From Leptobrachium leishanense (taxonomy: Eukaryota; Chordata; Amphibia; Anura; Megophryidae): a DNA stretch of 64,000 nucleotides. A program made the translations under genes and the position numbers. Below are positions 1 to 11,100 of this stretch, one piece after another. Where the stretch lies: NCBI GenBank assembly GCA_009667805.1, contig CM019067.1:249523721-249587720 (forward strand). The letters are read 5' to 3'. The notes under the pieces are model-generated. The model was given only the letters and a program-made list of their open reading frames with translations. It did not search any database and had not been told where the DNA came from. How positions within the stretch are numbered: position 1 is the stretch's first letter; every line of letters begins with the position of its first letter.

Positions 1-277
1 TCTTGATCATACCCAAATAAGAAATATCCAAAATTATGATAATGAAAAAAGGTTGAAAGAGAAACATAATGCTTTTATTAGCATTTGATTAATCCTTTGC
101 TACCATGATCGAGTTATCTCGATCTTCAAAAACACTATTGGGCACCCAAGATTGAGAGAAATTGATCTGGACACATTCTGGAGAAATGCAAACAAATTTT
201 CCTTTTTTTACACACACACATTTGACAATGGGCTCCAGAATGTTCCCCTAACGACATAACAGCCAAATGCACAATAA
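1..277. other. A+T-rich sequence, nothing recognised
   Basis: No open frame, repeat family or RNA signal that I can recognise. Confidence 0.4.
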
Positions 278-464
278 CAGGTCTATTCCCTAAAAGTGAA
301 ACTCAGGAGAATTGGCAGGAGAAGTGAAAATTTTAGGTCAAAATAGCCAAACCAGAAAAATTCTCCAATTTATCTCACTTTCCAAATCTGCTATTCGGTC
401 TACAGTATATTGTTCTCTTCTCCAGCCACTTCTTCTGAGTTTCACTCTTTAGTGAATAGACCTG
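278..464. mobile_element. Palindromic MITE, family F copy 1
   Basis: A 187-bp hairpin element. It opens CAGGTCTATTC and closes GAATAGACCTG, and the arms are inverted copies (GTGAAACTC inward from the left, GAGTTTCAC at the right). The core phrase AGTCAAAATAGCCAAACC, with small variations, recurs in the copies at 20069-20246 and 35647-36096. It has no coding capacity. The superfamily is not certain. Confidence 0.7.
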
Positions 465-693
465 TAAGTCTTTGAAGTGCAGGGACTTTGGAATCTCCTT
501 TTGGAACTGGTGGCAGTCTCAGCTGCAATACTGGTATTGACCAGCAGAGGAAGACTTCTTGCTGTCAAATAGCACATACAGTCTCTAAATGAACTGTAAT
601 GATATTTACATTGCTTTTAGAGTGTGTATACTATTTATGTGTGTAGGTTTGTGTATAGGCTTGTGTGTGATGGGTGCAGGATTGAAGGATACT
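465..693. other. Unrecognised spacer
   Basis: Short unique-looking stretch between two MITEs; no supportable feature. Confidence 0.3.
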
Positions 694-1552
694 TTAACCC
701 CTTAAGGGCCGCTGACGTACCCTGTACGTCCTGTTCTCGGGTCTCCTTTAGACCCGCGGACGTACAGGGTACGTCAGCGGCGCCTAATCCCCCTCCCGCC
801 CAATACTCACCTCCCTCGCTGGATCCCATGGTGATCTGGCAGGGAGGAAGCCTTCCCATGTGATTTACATGGGCAGGCGAGGCTGATGACGTCGCCACGC
901 TGCGTGGTGACATCATCAGCAGGCGTCCCCATGCAATTCAATGGAGGGGGGGCTTCTTCGGAGCCCTCTATCTCCCCATCCATTGAAGCTAGGGAGATGC
1001 CGTTTGCACTGCTGGAGAGGGGAGAGTCTCCCCTTTTCAGCGATGTATGGCATTAACCCGTTCGCTGCCGAATCGCTTTTCGGCACTAATTGGCGCCAAA
1101 ACGCAATTCGAACCTGGAGGGGGGCTGACATCTTGGATGTCAGCCAAGCCTCCAGGTCCCCCCCACCCACTGACAACCTCACCATATGTGTGAGGATGTC
1201 AGTGGGCAAGTTAACCCTCTAGCTGCCATGTAGAGATAAGGGGATCCTAAGGATCCCTTTATCTCCCAATCCATGGCAGCTAGATGGTCATATTTGACAT
1301 CATTTGAAAGGCCTGATTATGGCCTTTCCAATGATACCAAACATGACCAGGTTTGGTTTTAAAATAAATAAATAAATAAAAAAATAATAAAAAAATTAAA
1401 TAAAATAAAAAAATGTTTTTTTTTTAAAGTTTTTTTGTCTGGGGGGGTTTAATTAAATAGGACCTAGGCTTTCATCTAAAAATAATTAGCACAAAATGGT
1501 CAGAATGAGCGCAGCGCACATAGGTGAACTGTCTCAGCAGTGAAGGGGTTAA
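694..1552. mobile_element. TTAA-bounded non-autonomous element (piggyBac-like), family K
   Basis: The element body at 698-1548 has TTAA on both sides. It starts CCCCTTAAGGGC and ends GCAGTGAAGGGG. Just inside the left end lies a strong hairpin of CTGACGTACCCTGTACGTC with its inverse. Later parts (CTTGGATGTCAGCCAAGCCTCC, a short C-run, then TAACCC...AGCTGCCA and GATACCAAACA followed by an A/T run) recur in the duplicated units at 57098-59394, so these are one family. TTAA duplication is the piggyBac hallmark. No transposase remains, so the assignment is inferred from the ends. Confidence 0.65.
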
Positions 1553-1975
1553 AAAGCAAACGCATGTAAATATTGGGTATTTCTAGTCTCGGGACAAAAT
1601 TTTGAACCTATTTAGCTGGGGTCTTTTTGGGTGATTGTAGATTTTGGGGATTAAATTACGAAAAAGTGTGTTTTTACCATTTTCTTCATCATATTTCATA
1701 TTTTTTTTATAGTAAATTATTGGATATGATGGAAATAATGGTATTTCTAGAAAGTCCATTTAATGGCGGGAAAAAGGGTGTATAATATGTGTGGGTTGAA
1801 TAAACGAGTAAGAGGAAAATTTGACCTAAACACTGACAGCGCAGAAACGTAAAAACAGCATCGGTCACTAAAAGACGGATTTGTGTAAAACCGCCCGGTC
1901 ACTAAGGGGTTAAAGACATTTTCCCTAACACCATAGGTTTCTGCCAAAAAAAACACTAGGTGGTGAAGGTGTTAA
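1553..1975. repeat. Companion repeat to family K
   Basis: Follows directly after the TTAA of the previous element. It contains two more phrases of the AAGGGGTTAA / GAAGGTGTTAA type at 1903-1913 and 1966-1975, suggesting a second, degraded member of the same class. Short open frames here look incidental. Confidence 0.35.
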
Positions 1976-2581
1976 AATATGCTTCATGCATGAGTACTGT
2001 CAATATATTTGCATGGTAAAGTTGATTGCCACTCCAAGGTCTGTATATATATATATATTTATATATTGTTTTCATTTGGTTGTTGTATATTGTAATCATG
2101 TTACACTGATGTATGAACGATAAATTAACGACATATTAATCTTTTAAACTTTTATATGTGTAAAATCAGTTTTACTGAAATTTAATTAAATATAAATGAA
2201 TCAAACAATGAATCTTATCAGAATTAGCAGATGTTAGCTGACGTTCTTCTTGATGAGCTTGGAATAATTTTTAATAATGTTTTCAAATCATATTACTCAT
2301 TTAAATATAAAACAATTAAGCTACTCAAGTTACCGCATCTGTGAAGAGCATTTTGACAGACGCATGGATATTTAGCATTTTTCAAAAATGTAATCCTTGT
2401 TGCTTGATTCGTGGGATATGGGAAACTCAAGCAGCTGGTGGCATTTGTACAAAACATTGAGAAAATGGTTCAGCTTTCTGAAGTTGGGGAATGGTTTTGT
2501 TTTCCCTAGACAAGAAACAATTGTTTTATTGTAGTGAAGCATATATAATTATTCCGCATAAATGTAACATATACGTACTAA
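1976..2581. other. A+T-rich spacer with (TA)n
   Basis: Holds a short TA microsatellite near 2046-2060. Otherwise nothing recognisable. Confidence 0.35.
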
Positions 2582-3390
2582 AGGGGTTATTTAGAGAACA
2601 CCGAAATGTCGCTGACATTTCAGTGTTCTCTCGTTCCCTGCACTTCCCTGCACTTTGGGGAATCAAAGCTCCTCACCCTGTGGTGAATTCAGCATTCACT
2701 GCAGGGTCCCCGGTGTGCAGGAAAAACACGACGCAATCACGCCGAACACCCACCAAAAACCCGCCGGAACCACAGCAAAAAACTCGCCGAACATGCTAGA
2801 AAAAGCCAAGGAGCCACTGATCACAGTGCAGACCAGCCACCAGAAAAGCCAACAAGCTGATGAACGGGGTAAAAAAAAACAAACAAACAATACACTTGAA
2901 AGTGTCAAAATTGAAACGTGGTTTGCAAAAAACTACTTAACAAAAATGCCTGGAATTTCCATATAAGGTCTTATAAATGATGAAAATAAATAGGTATGTT
3001 ACAGAAAAAAGAAAAAAGTGCTTTTAAAAAAAAAAACACAGAATTTTTTTTGCCTAAAAGATCCTAAAAAAATCAATAGAGACTTTTTACTGCAGATTAA
3101 AATAATAAATGGTTTATTAGATATTGAATAAAAACGGGAATATTTCTAACATGGAAGCCTATGGGGTTCATCTGAATAAACCTGCCGAAGGAAAATACCG
3201 AACAGCAGGGCGCTTCGGCAACTTTTCACTGCTGTTTGGTGTTCTCTGAATAGAATAACCATTGCTTCTCTATGGGGGATTTCACTGCCTTCGAACAGGC
3301 ACTGTACTTGCAGGCAGTTCGCCAAAATTTGGCGAACTGCCTGCTCTCTGAAAAGCCGAATGGCCCTGAAATGTCACGGTACGGGGATAG
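2582..3390. mobile_element. Degenerate CAGGG-type element, subfamily C'
   Basis: Starts GGGGTTATTTAGAGAAC and shares phrases with the better copies elsewhere: TTCAGCATTCACTGCAGGGT, CTATTTATTC-type A/T core, and GTTTATTAGATATTGAAT followed by AACGGGAATATTT. Its closest relative is 40748-41580. The right part contains the diagnostic TTTGGCGAACTGCCTGCTCT. Compared with the intact copies (e.g. 42535-43420) the terminal sequence is worn and no target duplication is clear. Confidence 0.55.
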
Positions 3391-3892
3391 TCCCGTGAAT
3401 AAAAGTCACACTGACGTGTTTCGACATCAAGTGTTTTTCAAAGTGCATAATGAAAAAGACTTGATGTTGAAACGCGTCAGTGCGACTTTTATTCATTAAA
3501 TATCAACTTGGTGGTTTTAACATACTCACGGTGGTTAGCTGCAGTCTGTATATTCTACATTCCTCACTATTCCGGAGGAGACTTTCTGACGGACAGCGAG
3601 ACGGTATCGGTGAGGAATATATCCATTACCAATTTCCACCTATGCCATTATTGCTCAGAGCCGGCATATTTGGGGCTCTTGAACAAGTGAGTTGAACAGA
3701 TATCCCCCATTTCCTTATTCTCTTCCTATCAGACATACTGCGCAATGTATGTTCTTTTTTTGTGTATTATAGGTATGATGAATATGGGGGATATCTTAAA
3801 AGAAAGAAAGAGAGAACCAAAGATTTCCCTCTAAGATATTTTGTACGCGAGGACTCTTCTCTCATATTTGTATATCTTTGTGTGTGGATCAA
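3391..3892. repeat. Spacer with a 36-bp-arm hairpin
   Basis: The segment 3397-3432 pairs with 3459-3494 with about three mismatches; the arms begin GAATAAAAGTCACACTGACG and end with its near inverse. A loop of about 26 bases separates them. The rest of the interval is unrecognised. Confidence 0.5.
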
Positions 3893-4310
3893 GGCTAGGG
3901 TCAGACTAACGCATTTTTCACGTCGACCGTGAAAAAGTGCGTTCGAACGAATTTTTTCACGGAATACGCGATAGCGGTCATACGATGCGCATTTTCGTCT
4001 GTGATTTTATACGGATCATCAATAAAACACTTTTTGCGTCTGGATGTTATGTTGGCCGGACATTAGCAGCATCTGACGTCTCCTAATCACGCACACATGC
4101 CACTAGCGGATGCAGCGCACTCTGTACGTCAGTACTAACGGTATCACGTTCTCGACAAAATGCGTTTGTTTGCCGCTTGCGTTGCGCAGCCGAACTTTCG
4201 TGCGGCCGTACTTCGTATATTGCCCGTCATTGGCCTTCATTTGCTGCTACTACGGCCGTGATAAAGCGCGGCTGCACGCGCGTTCGCACTGCGTTTGTCT
4301 GACCCTAGCC
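3893..4310 (-). mobile_element. Harbinger MITE A
   Basis: A 418-bp element starting GGCTAGGGTCAGAC and ending GTCTGACCCTAGCC. In inverse orientation it matches the left 287 bp and right 143 bp of the autonomous element at 47617-50773, joined directly. The internal join lies near GTGTTTTATTGATGATCC read on the minus strand. TTA follows the right end. The left flank reads CAA, so the target duplication is degraded or absent. Short open frames inside are byproducts. Confidence 0.85.
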
Positions 4311-4379
4311 TTAGAAGTGAGACCACACGGGACCTTGCTGCATTATGTGTTTTGTATTTGTTCTATGTATGTAGATGTA
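4311..4379. other. LINE 3' flank or spacer
   Basis: Short stretch between MITE A and the first sequence I can assign to the LINE 3' end. The insertion may sit near the LINE tail; no clear boundary. Confidence 0.3.
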
Positions 4380-4760
4380 TCTGCGCCCACCACTATTTTC
4401 TTTTATTGAATTGTTACAGAAATACAAAGTAATAAATGCAACATATTAAAAACACAAGTATACAGATTAGCAAAAAATACATATTCACTATGTTACATGT
4501 TTACAGGTGCATTCTGTATTGAGGTATGTTAATAGGGAGCTCTTATGTGTCTTTAAACTGGGGGAAGATTTGATGGCGTCTGGGAGGTTATTCCATAGTT
4601 GTGGAGCTCTGTAGGAAAATGACGATCATGCCACTGTCTTTTGTATTGCAGTACTGCAAGTAAGTTGCAGGTCCTGGATCAGTGGTTATAGGATGAGGGA
4701 ACTGCTGGGGAAGTCTATTCTGGTAGGGTGGGAGCTTCCTAGAAAAGCTCTTAAACACCA
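4380..4760 (-). mobile_element. LINE, C-terminal end and 3' UTR (first fragment)
   Basis: Read on the minus strand, about 4490-4625 encodes a typical LINE ORF2 C terminus containing YRAPQLWNNLPDAIKSS, then a stop near ..TECTCKHVT. The 3' UTR follows and carries AATAAA close to 4400. This is the missing end of the LINE that continues at 6280-6615 and 8500-10341; its separation is explained by the palindromic nest at 4761-6279. The clade looks like the APE-type CR1/L2/Jockey group, judged from motifs only. Confidence 0.6.
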
Positions 4761-4982
4761 GGGCCAGTATTACAAACTTGGGGCTAACTTAACCAGAGCT
4801 GTTGTAAACTTACCAGAGCCATTATAGTAGTCTATTTTTTCTGTTTTGTGTTGAATCTGCCTTTGCTGCTCACATGCTTTTGATTTCATAGCTATTTTGT
4901 CCCTTCTGGGTTTCCCTAGCTTTTCTGTATCCGCTAGTTTCCCAACCCTTTGCTCAGTGTGTTCTTAGGTACTTCCTGGTTA

Positions 4983-5411
4983 GGCTAGGGACAGATGAGC
5001 GCATTTTCTGCGGCCACCGTCAAAATGTACGTCGATGCGTGCGCACGCATTTTTTCACGGAATACGCTTAAGTGGTCAGACGACCACAGTCGCACAGTCG
5101 CAGGTACTCACCAACGCAATTCTAGGGAAATCCGGCTGTTTGAACGTTATGTAGGCCGCACACTAGCAGCGTCTGACGTCTCCTAATCACGCACACACGC
5201 TGCCATGCGGCCGCAGCGCACTCTGTACGTCTGTAGCAGCGGTTTCACGTTCTGAGAAAAATGCGTTCATTTGCCGGTTGCGTGGTGTCGGCGCACTTTT
5301 GTACGCACGTACTGCGTATATTGGCCGTCATTGGCCGTTATGTGCTGCTACTGCCGCCGTGATTTAGTGCGCCTGCACGCGCGTTCCGACTGCCCCACTC
5401 TGACCCTAGCC
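4983..5411 (-). mobile_element. Harbinger MITE B
   Basis: A 429-bp element with ends GGCTAGGGACAGA and CTGACCCTAGCC, flanked by TTA and TAA. It has the same block order as MITE A. Its internal junction differs (around CTGTTTGAACGTTATGTAGG), so it represents a different deletion derivative of the Harbinger parent. Confidence 0.8.
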
Positions 5412-5447
5412 TAACATAGCAGCCATTCTGTGCTCACTGCTAGACAA

Positions 5448-5822
5448 AATTAATGACTTTTTACTATTCTGCTTCCCTAAGCAAAGCTATGGGGCATGGG
5501 TGCTTTAGACTAGCTGAAGTCTGTATTTAACCAGTACTCACACGATGAAGTTCAGCAGATAGCTTCAACTCAGCAAAACTGACACGTAGAAAGATGAATC
5601 CAGTTGAAGAGTTTAATGATCAGACTGCAAAGCTGTACATTAACAAGATTATCAGTCTGATCATTAAACTCTTCAACTGGATTCATCTTTCTACATGTCA
5701 GTTTTGCTGAGTTGAAGCTATCTGCTGAACTTCGTGTGAATACTGGTTAAATAGACTTCAGCTAGTCTAAAGCACCCACGCCTCATAGCTTTGCTTAGGG
5801 AAGCAGAATAGAGTTTTTAAGT
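5448..5822. repeat. Long foldback, about 160-bp arms
   Basis: The left arm (about 5460-5626) contains TTCCCTAAGCAAAGCTAT, GGTGCTTTAGACTAGCTGAAG and GTTTAATGATCAGACTG. The right arm (about 5650-5815) holds the exact or near-exact inverses in reverse order. The spacer is about 25 bases. Arms differ at only a few positions. No coding potential; it resembles a foldback transposon or a recent inverted duplication. Confidence 0.85.
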
Positions 5823-5841
5823 CTACAACAGCTCTGGTTTA

Positions 5842-6248
5842 GGCTGGTGTAAGACGAACACAGTGCGAACGCGCGTGCAGCCGCACTTTATTATGGTAGC
5901 AGTAGCAGCCAATAACAGCCAATATACGAAGTATGGCCGCACAAAACTTCGGCCGCGCAACGCAAGCCGCAAAGGAACGCATTTTTTCGAGAACGTAGAA
6001 CTGCTAGTACTGATGTACAGAGTGCGCTGCGTCCGCATAGCGGCGTGTGTGCGTGATTAGGCGACGTCAAACGCTGCACATGTCCAGCCAACATCACGTC
6101 CATTTGTTTTTAATAGCTCCGTCAAAAATCACGGCTAAAATTGTGCACCGTATGACCGCTATCGTGTCTTCCGTGAAAAAGTGCGTTCGGACGCATTGAC
6201 GCACTTTTTGACAGTAGACGTGAAAAATGCGTTCATCTGACCCTAGCC
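5842..6248 (+). mobile_element. Harbinger MITE C
   Basis: A 407-bp element in the same orientation as the autonomous copy, starting GGCTGGTGTAAGACG and ending CTGACCCTAGCC. Its junction (CACGTCCATTTGTTTTTAAT) is shared with MITE D at 21258-22715, defining a second MITE subfamily. It interrupts the right arm of J2; comparison with 37372-37492 gives the empty site (CTGGTTAAGTT). Confidence 0.85.
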
Positions 6249-6279
6249 TAAGTTAGCACCAGCTTTGTAATACTGCCCC

Positions 6280-6615
6280 GGGTTGGAAAGGTGAAGAGTG
6301 TGTCTAGATTCCAGCGACGGCCAGTTTAGCTCTTTTAACATGTCACAATGGTGGGTCATGTAGTTACATTGTAGCACAAAGCGGCAGAATGAATTATACA
6401 ATGTAATAAGTTTCTGGAGGTGTGTTTGCGGGGCAGCTGCATACACTACATCTCTGTATTCAATAGCCGGCATGAGCATTTGCTGTACAATCTGCTTTCT
6501 TACTGTGGGGCTCAGGCAGGATTTGTTTCTGTACAGGGCACCTAGTTTGGGGTAAAGTTTAGATGAGAGCTTTTCGATGTGGGGGCCAAATGATAAATTT
6601 GGGTTGTCGAAGATA
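6280..6615 (-). mobile_element. LINE ORF2, middle-to-C-terminal fragment
   Basis: Read on the minus strand this encodes, in order, NLSFGPHIEKL, YRNKSCLSPTVRKQIV, QQMLMPAIEYRDVVY, KLITLYNSFCRFVL and LKELNWPSLESR. These belong to the post-RT part of a LINE ORF2. It joins in protein order to the RT domain at 8500-9520 and to the C terminus at 4490-4625. The open frame is only 78 codons before decay. Confidence 0.75.
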
Positions 6616-8499
6616 TAATCAATAAGAAACTTATACGAGATATAAATATCAATTGTCTATATTTCTCAGAAATTCTCCTAAATTCTTTTAATTGTATGTG
6701 TTTTGCTTTAAAAAATATAACCAACCAAACAACTAGATAAAAATATATATTTATTACGTATACAAAAAGGTCCTAAATCTCATAACATGATCAAAGATTT
6801 ATAAAACACATTAACATTCATCCATCAGCACATAGATTTCTAGCTCTTGACATAGTATTTCTGTTAGTAACTGTATATATATATATATATATATGTTAAT
6901 AACATTTACTTTATCAGTTAGTAACTACACACAGATGGTTAATAAACATCTCTGCTTAAAGAAAACAATTAACATGTATTCCCAGCACCAGTTTAAAACA
7001 AGCTAGTAATCTTGTAGAGATATATGTATCTCTCTATGCTATCACTTATTCTATTTCTAGAATGATAAGTAATAAAACTTATTTAGTGAATCCTCCCCTA
7101 ATAACAAGAATTAAGCTTCTAATCTTCTGCTTTTTATATTGTAGTTATAAATCTCTTGCTTCATTACTTCAATCACAGTAACTTCCAAATTAAATATATA
7201 TATATTTGTATATCACTGCAACAATTACTTTGGATAAAATCCTTATATCCGATTCTTCTTCATATCTCTATCTGCAGATTTAGAAATATTTTGAAGACTC
7301 TGGATCTATCTTATTGCAAAATATACTCTATATATATATATAATTACATTAATTCCTTAATTTTGCTTTCATACATTACCTGTCCAAGATCTGGATTCAA
7401 TGTTTCTGAAGCTACAGCAGCAATATTCTTTGGATATAATGTATTGTTTTGGAATCTGTGAAAATTATCAATGTCTGATAATATCTTTTATCATCTCCTT
7501 GGTATAAGTGAGAGATAACTCAATGCATAAGAGTTAGAATTGTGCATTCCCATGAGGCAAAATTTAGGTGTGGTCCTAATTGAAGTGAGGTGTAATGTCC
7601 TGGAATCAATGCATTGTATGTCCTGTCCTGGAATGATCCGAATGATTGCAACGAACAGTACATGGCCAGTTATAGTAGATTCCACATCACTCTCTTATCT
7701 ATTTCCTAATTTAAATATAATATTTCTCTATGGGGACCCTCCATTTTATTCTTTAAAATATAATATTTACTACACCTCAAGATGGCAGTGTTGCTTTTCA
7801 AATAAAATTCACAAATATTATTTTTAATATTCACTTGAATCATACGACAAGGTCAAAAATCAATCTGTCTTATCACTGTCTCACAAAAGAAACTTTTCTG
7901 CCTTCCAGACTCCCTATCTGGGATTGTCATTTTGATTCAATATCTCTGTTATTCTGCTTTCTCAAGGCTTTACTAAAAATACTCCCTTATCATTCCTTTC
8001 TTGTCAAGTCAGCAAAATACATTTATATTTTTCAGTTAAAACAACTTATTTCTATTCTTCAGTAATTATACTGTTATTTAGTTCTACACTCTTCAAAATA
8101 TTTCTTAATATTATTTTCTGTGAATATATATTTTGATTATAAGAATATATTTTTGTGGATTAGCATAGATATACTTGCATATATTTTAAACCTTAAATAT
8201 GTTTCTATACCAAAAAAATTATCTTAAATTCAAGGACTTGTTAAAACAAACCAATAAATTTAAATATGACATGTCTTAGCAATTAGACTTGGGATATATC
8301 ATATAAAGACATTTTATATCGTCTATAGCATCATAGTCTGGCACTTATAGTTTTAAACACACATTCCTCTCTAATGAGTTAGTGAACTTGCCTCTGGGAA
8401 AAAATCTCTCAGGGTTCATTCTAAAACTAGGTTAAAGTTGAGAAAGACTTTACATTATAACAAGATGGCTACAGGCATCCATTTTGTGTTACTCTGAAT
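6616..8499. mobile_element. Unclassified A+T-rich insertion in the LINE
   Basis: About 1.9 kb of very A+T-rich sequence separates two adjacent pieces of LINE ORF2 (the YLG motif at the right edge, DNPNLSF at the left). It must therefore be an insertion or a rearrangement. It has TA microsatellites near 6876-6893 and 7193-7204. On the minus strand its right edge starts near TGTAAGGGATATTC. No terminal repeats, target duplication or coding motif are certain, so I leave the class open. Open frames up to 101 codons here have no recognisable motif. Confidence 0.5.
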
Positions 8500-10341
8500 A
8501 TCCCTTACAGGGTGTAACCACCACATACCTATCTAGGTATATGTGAGAAGTGACTGTGGTCAACACGTCATTTGATCTTGTACTGACACATAGATGGGGC
8601 ATTTGCAATTTGTGTAGTTTAGGTGCTGTACCAAAGAGCATCATAACAGTTTTGTCAGTATTTAGAAAAAGTTTGTTAGCTTTGATCCACTTTTCTACCT
8701 CTGTGAATTGTTCTTGCAGCACTGCCTCCAGCTGTGCGAGATTTGGTTTGCTGGTATAGATTACAGTGTTGTCTGTATACATGTGTACAGTTGAGGCTTT
8801 GCAGACGTTGGGCAGATCATTTATGAATATCGTGAATAGCAGGGGGCCGAGTATTGAGCCTTGGGGTACACCGCATGTGACTGGCAGTGGGAGGGAGGAC
8901 CTGCCAGAAATGGACACATATTGCACCGATCAGATACATATGATTGAAACCAGGTTAGCGTGCGATCACCAATACCAGAGTTTTTAAGTTTTTGTAATAG
9001 GATGCCATGGTCTACTGTGTCAAAGGCCTTTGCAAAATCAAGGAAGATGGCTCCAGTTAGCTTTCTTTGTTCCATGCCAGCTTGGATATCATTGCAAACT
9101 TTTAAAAGGGAAGTTGTAGTTGAATGATATGGACGAAGGCCGGATTGATCTGGGGTTAAGTAGTTCTAATACTGATAATAATCACGTAATTGAGTGTAGA
9201 CACATTTTTCCAGAGTTTTTGACATTATAGGGAGCAATGATATTGGGCGGTAGTTGGATACCAAAGTCTTGTCTCCACTTTTATGGATAGGTACTACCCT
9301 TGCAGTCTTCCAAAGTTTGGGTATGTATCCAGTCGCCAGTGATTCATTGATTATGGTTGCAACAGGTTTTGCAATTGCCAGTGCACTGATTTTCAGCAGC
9401 ATTGCTGGGATTTGATCAGGTCCAGACTGGTATTTCATTTTTTGATTTCGGAGTTTAGTAATGACACTGACAGGCACTAGTCTAAAACTGAATTTCTCAC
9501 TGATACAGGGTCTTTGCACAGTTGGAGGGGCCTAAACTGCGTGCTGCCTTTCAGAACGCGTGTCATTTGCTACCTTAGCAATCAGGGTGGTGGCATATCC
9601 AACAAAATAATCATTAAAGGCGTTTGCTACATCTAGGGGGTGTTGCAGGGTTTGGCTGTTTACTTCGACAGCAGCCGGTTGGGAGTGGACATTTTTTGTT
9701 TGTTTTTTGCATGCATTCCGCCATTTTCGGTATTCACAGTGATCGTTCCTGGAACCAGTACTCTTGAAATTTGACCACAGTGAATCTATAAACTGGTACA
9801 TTTGTGTAAGATCAGCTGTAACCCTGGGGAGATGGGCCCTTTTTACTCGCACTTTACACAGCAGGGCATGGGAATTCCAGACTTGCAGGAGCTCAAATTG
9901 AAAGTATTCAATTGCACAGTCCAGGTCTGGGATTAGGTTTAGTCTGTACTATGGGAGATGTTTGAGATCATTCAGGAAGGATTCAAGATTACATTTCTTG
10001 AAAGACCTGCTGATTATTAGCTTTGGGGGAGATTTTGTGGCCTTTATTTTGCGCACACAGTACACTAGGCAGTGGTCACTGAAGCTATTAGTGAGATCGC
10101 CTGCCTCCTGTATTTTATCAGGACACGAGGAGAGAATCCAGTCCAGCAAGGTATGGTTAGGGCTTTCCATATTAATGCGAGTGGGGGAGGAGATTAATTG
10201 TGTTAACTGGAAAGCCTTAAACAGTGAGCAGTGTTTATTGTTTTTAGGATTCAGCCAATCCACAGTAAAATCGCCAAGGACCAGCAGTTCACTTTTTTGT
10301 TTTTGAGCTACCAATTTACTAAGGATTTGGGTTATGTCAGA
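8500..10341 (-). pseudogene. LINE ORF2: endonuclease and reverse transcriptase, decayed
   Basis: Minus strand, 5' to 3'. About 10341-9949 is the end of an APE endonuclease (LVLGDFTVDWLNP; NHTLLDWILSS; SDHCLVYC). About 9852-9532 is a linker (WRNACKKQ). About 9519-9166 holds the RT fingers (SGPDQIPAMLLK; KTARVVPIHKSGD; NYRPISLLPIMSK). 9075-8821 carries FLDFAKAFDTVDH. 8926-8489 carries GVPQGSILGPLLF and WIKANKLFLNTDKT. The catalytic YADD box reads YTDN, so two of its four residues are changed. Frameshifts and an in-frame TAG near 9169 break the frame. It is a dead copy. The motifs fit APE-type LINEs (CR1/L2/Jockey group); the exact clade needs a tree. Confidence 0.9.
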
Positions 10342-10344
10342 AAG

Positions 10345-10452
10345 GGAATGCTGATCTTACACAAATGTACCAGCTTAGATACACTGTGGTCAAATTTCAA
10401 GAGTACTTGTTCCAGGAACGATCACTGTGAATACCGAAAATGGCGGAATGCA
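10345..10452 (+). repeat. Inverted partial duplicate of the LINE
   Basis: On the plus strand, GATCTTACACAAATGTACCAG through AAAATGGCGGAATGCAT matches the minus-strand LINE at about 9711-9815 with few changes. The same LINE segment is thus present twice, in opposite orientation, abutting the 5' end of the LINE copy. Confidence 0.8.
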
Positions 10453-10857
10453 TACACAAAACATATAAACATATAAGTCATCCTTTGAAAGAAAGAGGGT
10501 TTGCACATAACTTAATAATAAAGTCAAAATATAGACGGGTGCTCACGGACTTCACTGTGGCCCAGGACAGCAAAATCTAGTAAAAAAAAGGAAGGCCAGG
10601 CTCACAAAGTGACAATTTTATTGGAAGTTATTGTCACATCCCCTGGTGCCCAGCACCCGGCAGAGTCCTGCTCGCTGTCTGTTTGCCAAGTAGAGAACCA
10701 CAGCGCTGCGGTCGCGTGAGATGCCAAGGGGCAGGGCGCAGCTTGATGACTTGACGCCCGCCAGGTTTAAAGCCCAGTGTCTCGCTTGCTACTGTGCCCT
10801 GATGTAGTTATCACTTCCCTCAGCGCGCTCTGTGTTATATTGGCTATTCTGTGAATT
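10453..10857. other. Unrecognised, G+C-richer right half
   Basis: From about 10625 the composition rises (CACCCGGCAGAGTCC, GGTCGCGTGAGATGCC) and the sequence resembles a retroelement leader or LTR. I see no second copy, primer-binding site or target duplication, so it is not called. Confidence 0.3.
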
Positions 10858-11100
10858 GACCTGGCATTGACTGATGACCCTGCTCTGTGTATTGACCTGG
10901 CATTCCCTGACAACCCTGCTCTGTGTACCGACCTGGCATTCCTTGACAACCCTGCTCTGTATACCCACCTGGCATTGGCTGACAACCCTGCTCTGTATAC
11001 TGACCTGGCATTATCTGACAACCCTGCACTGTGTACTGACCTGGCATTATCCGACAACCTTGCTCTGTGTATCAACCTGACAAGTACCGACACACCCATC
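10858..11100. repeat. 36-bp minisatellite, about 6.5 copies
   Basis: The unit runs CCTGGCATTCCCTGACAACC then CTGCTCTGTGTACCGA (36 bp), repeated with 5-20% divergence. As 36 is a multiple of three, open frames run through it on both strands (about 190 codons each, extending into flanking sequence). The translations (12-residue periods) match no protein I know. Confidence 0.85.

Larger units (their letters stand above)
4761..6279. mobile_element. Palindromic element J2, split by nested insertions
   Basis: The left arm (4761-4830: GGGCCAGTATTACAAAC..., GCTAACTTAACCAGAGCTGT) and right arm (5822-6279: ACAACAGCTCTGG..., AGTTAGCACC..., TAATACTGCCCC) are inverse copies. Together they correspond to the uninterrupted 121-bp copy at 37372-37492. 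Everything between is later insertion: MITE B, a 160-bp-arm foldback, and MITE C, which sits in the right arm between CTGGT and AGTTAGC. J2 itself is inserted in the LINE. Confidence 0.7.

Noticed and set aside
10640..10860. LTR of a retrovirus-like element
   Set aside because: Composition is suggestive, but no second LTR, primer-binding site, polypurine tract or target duplication is visible.
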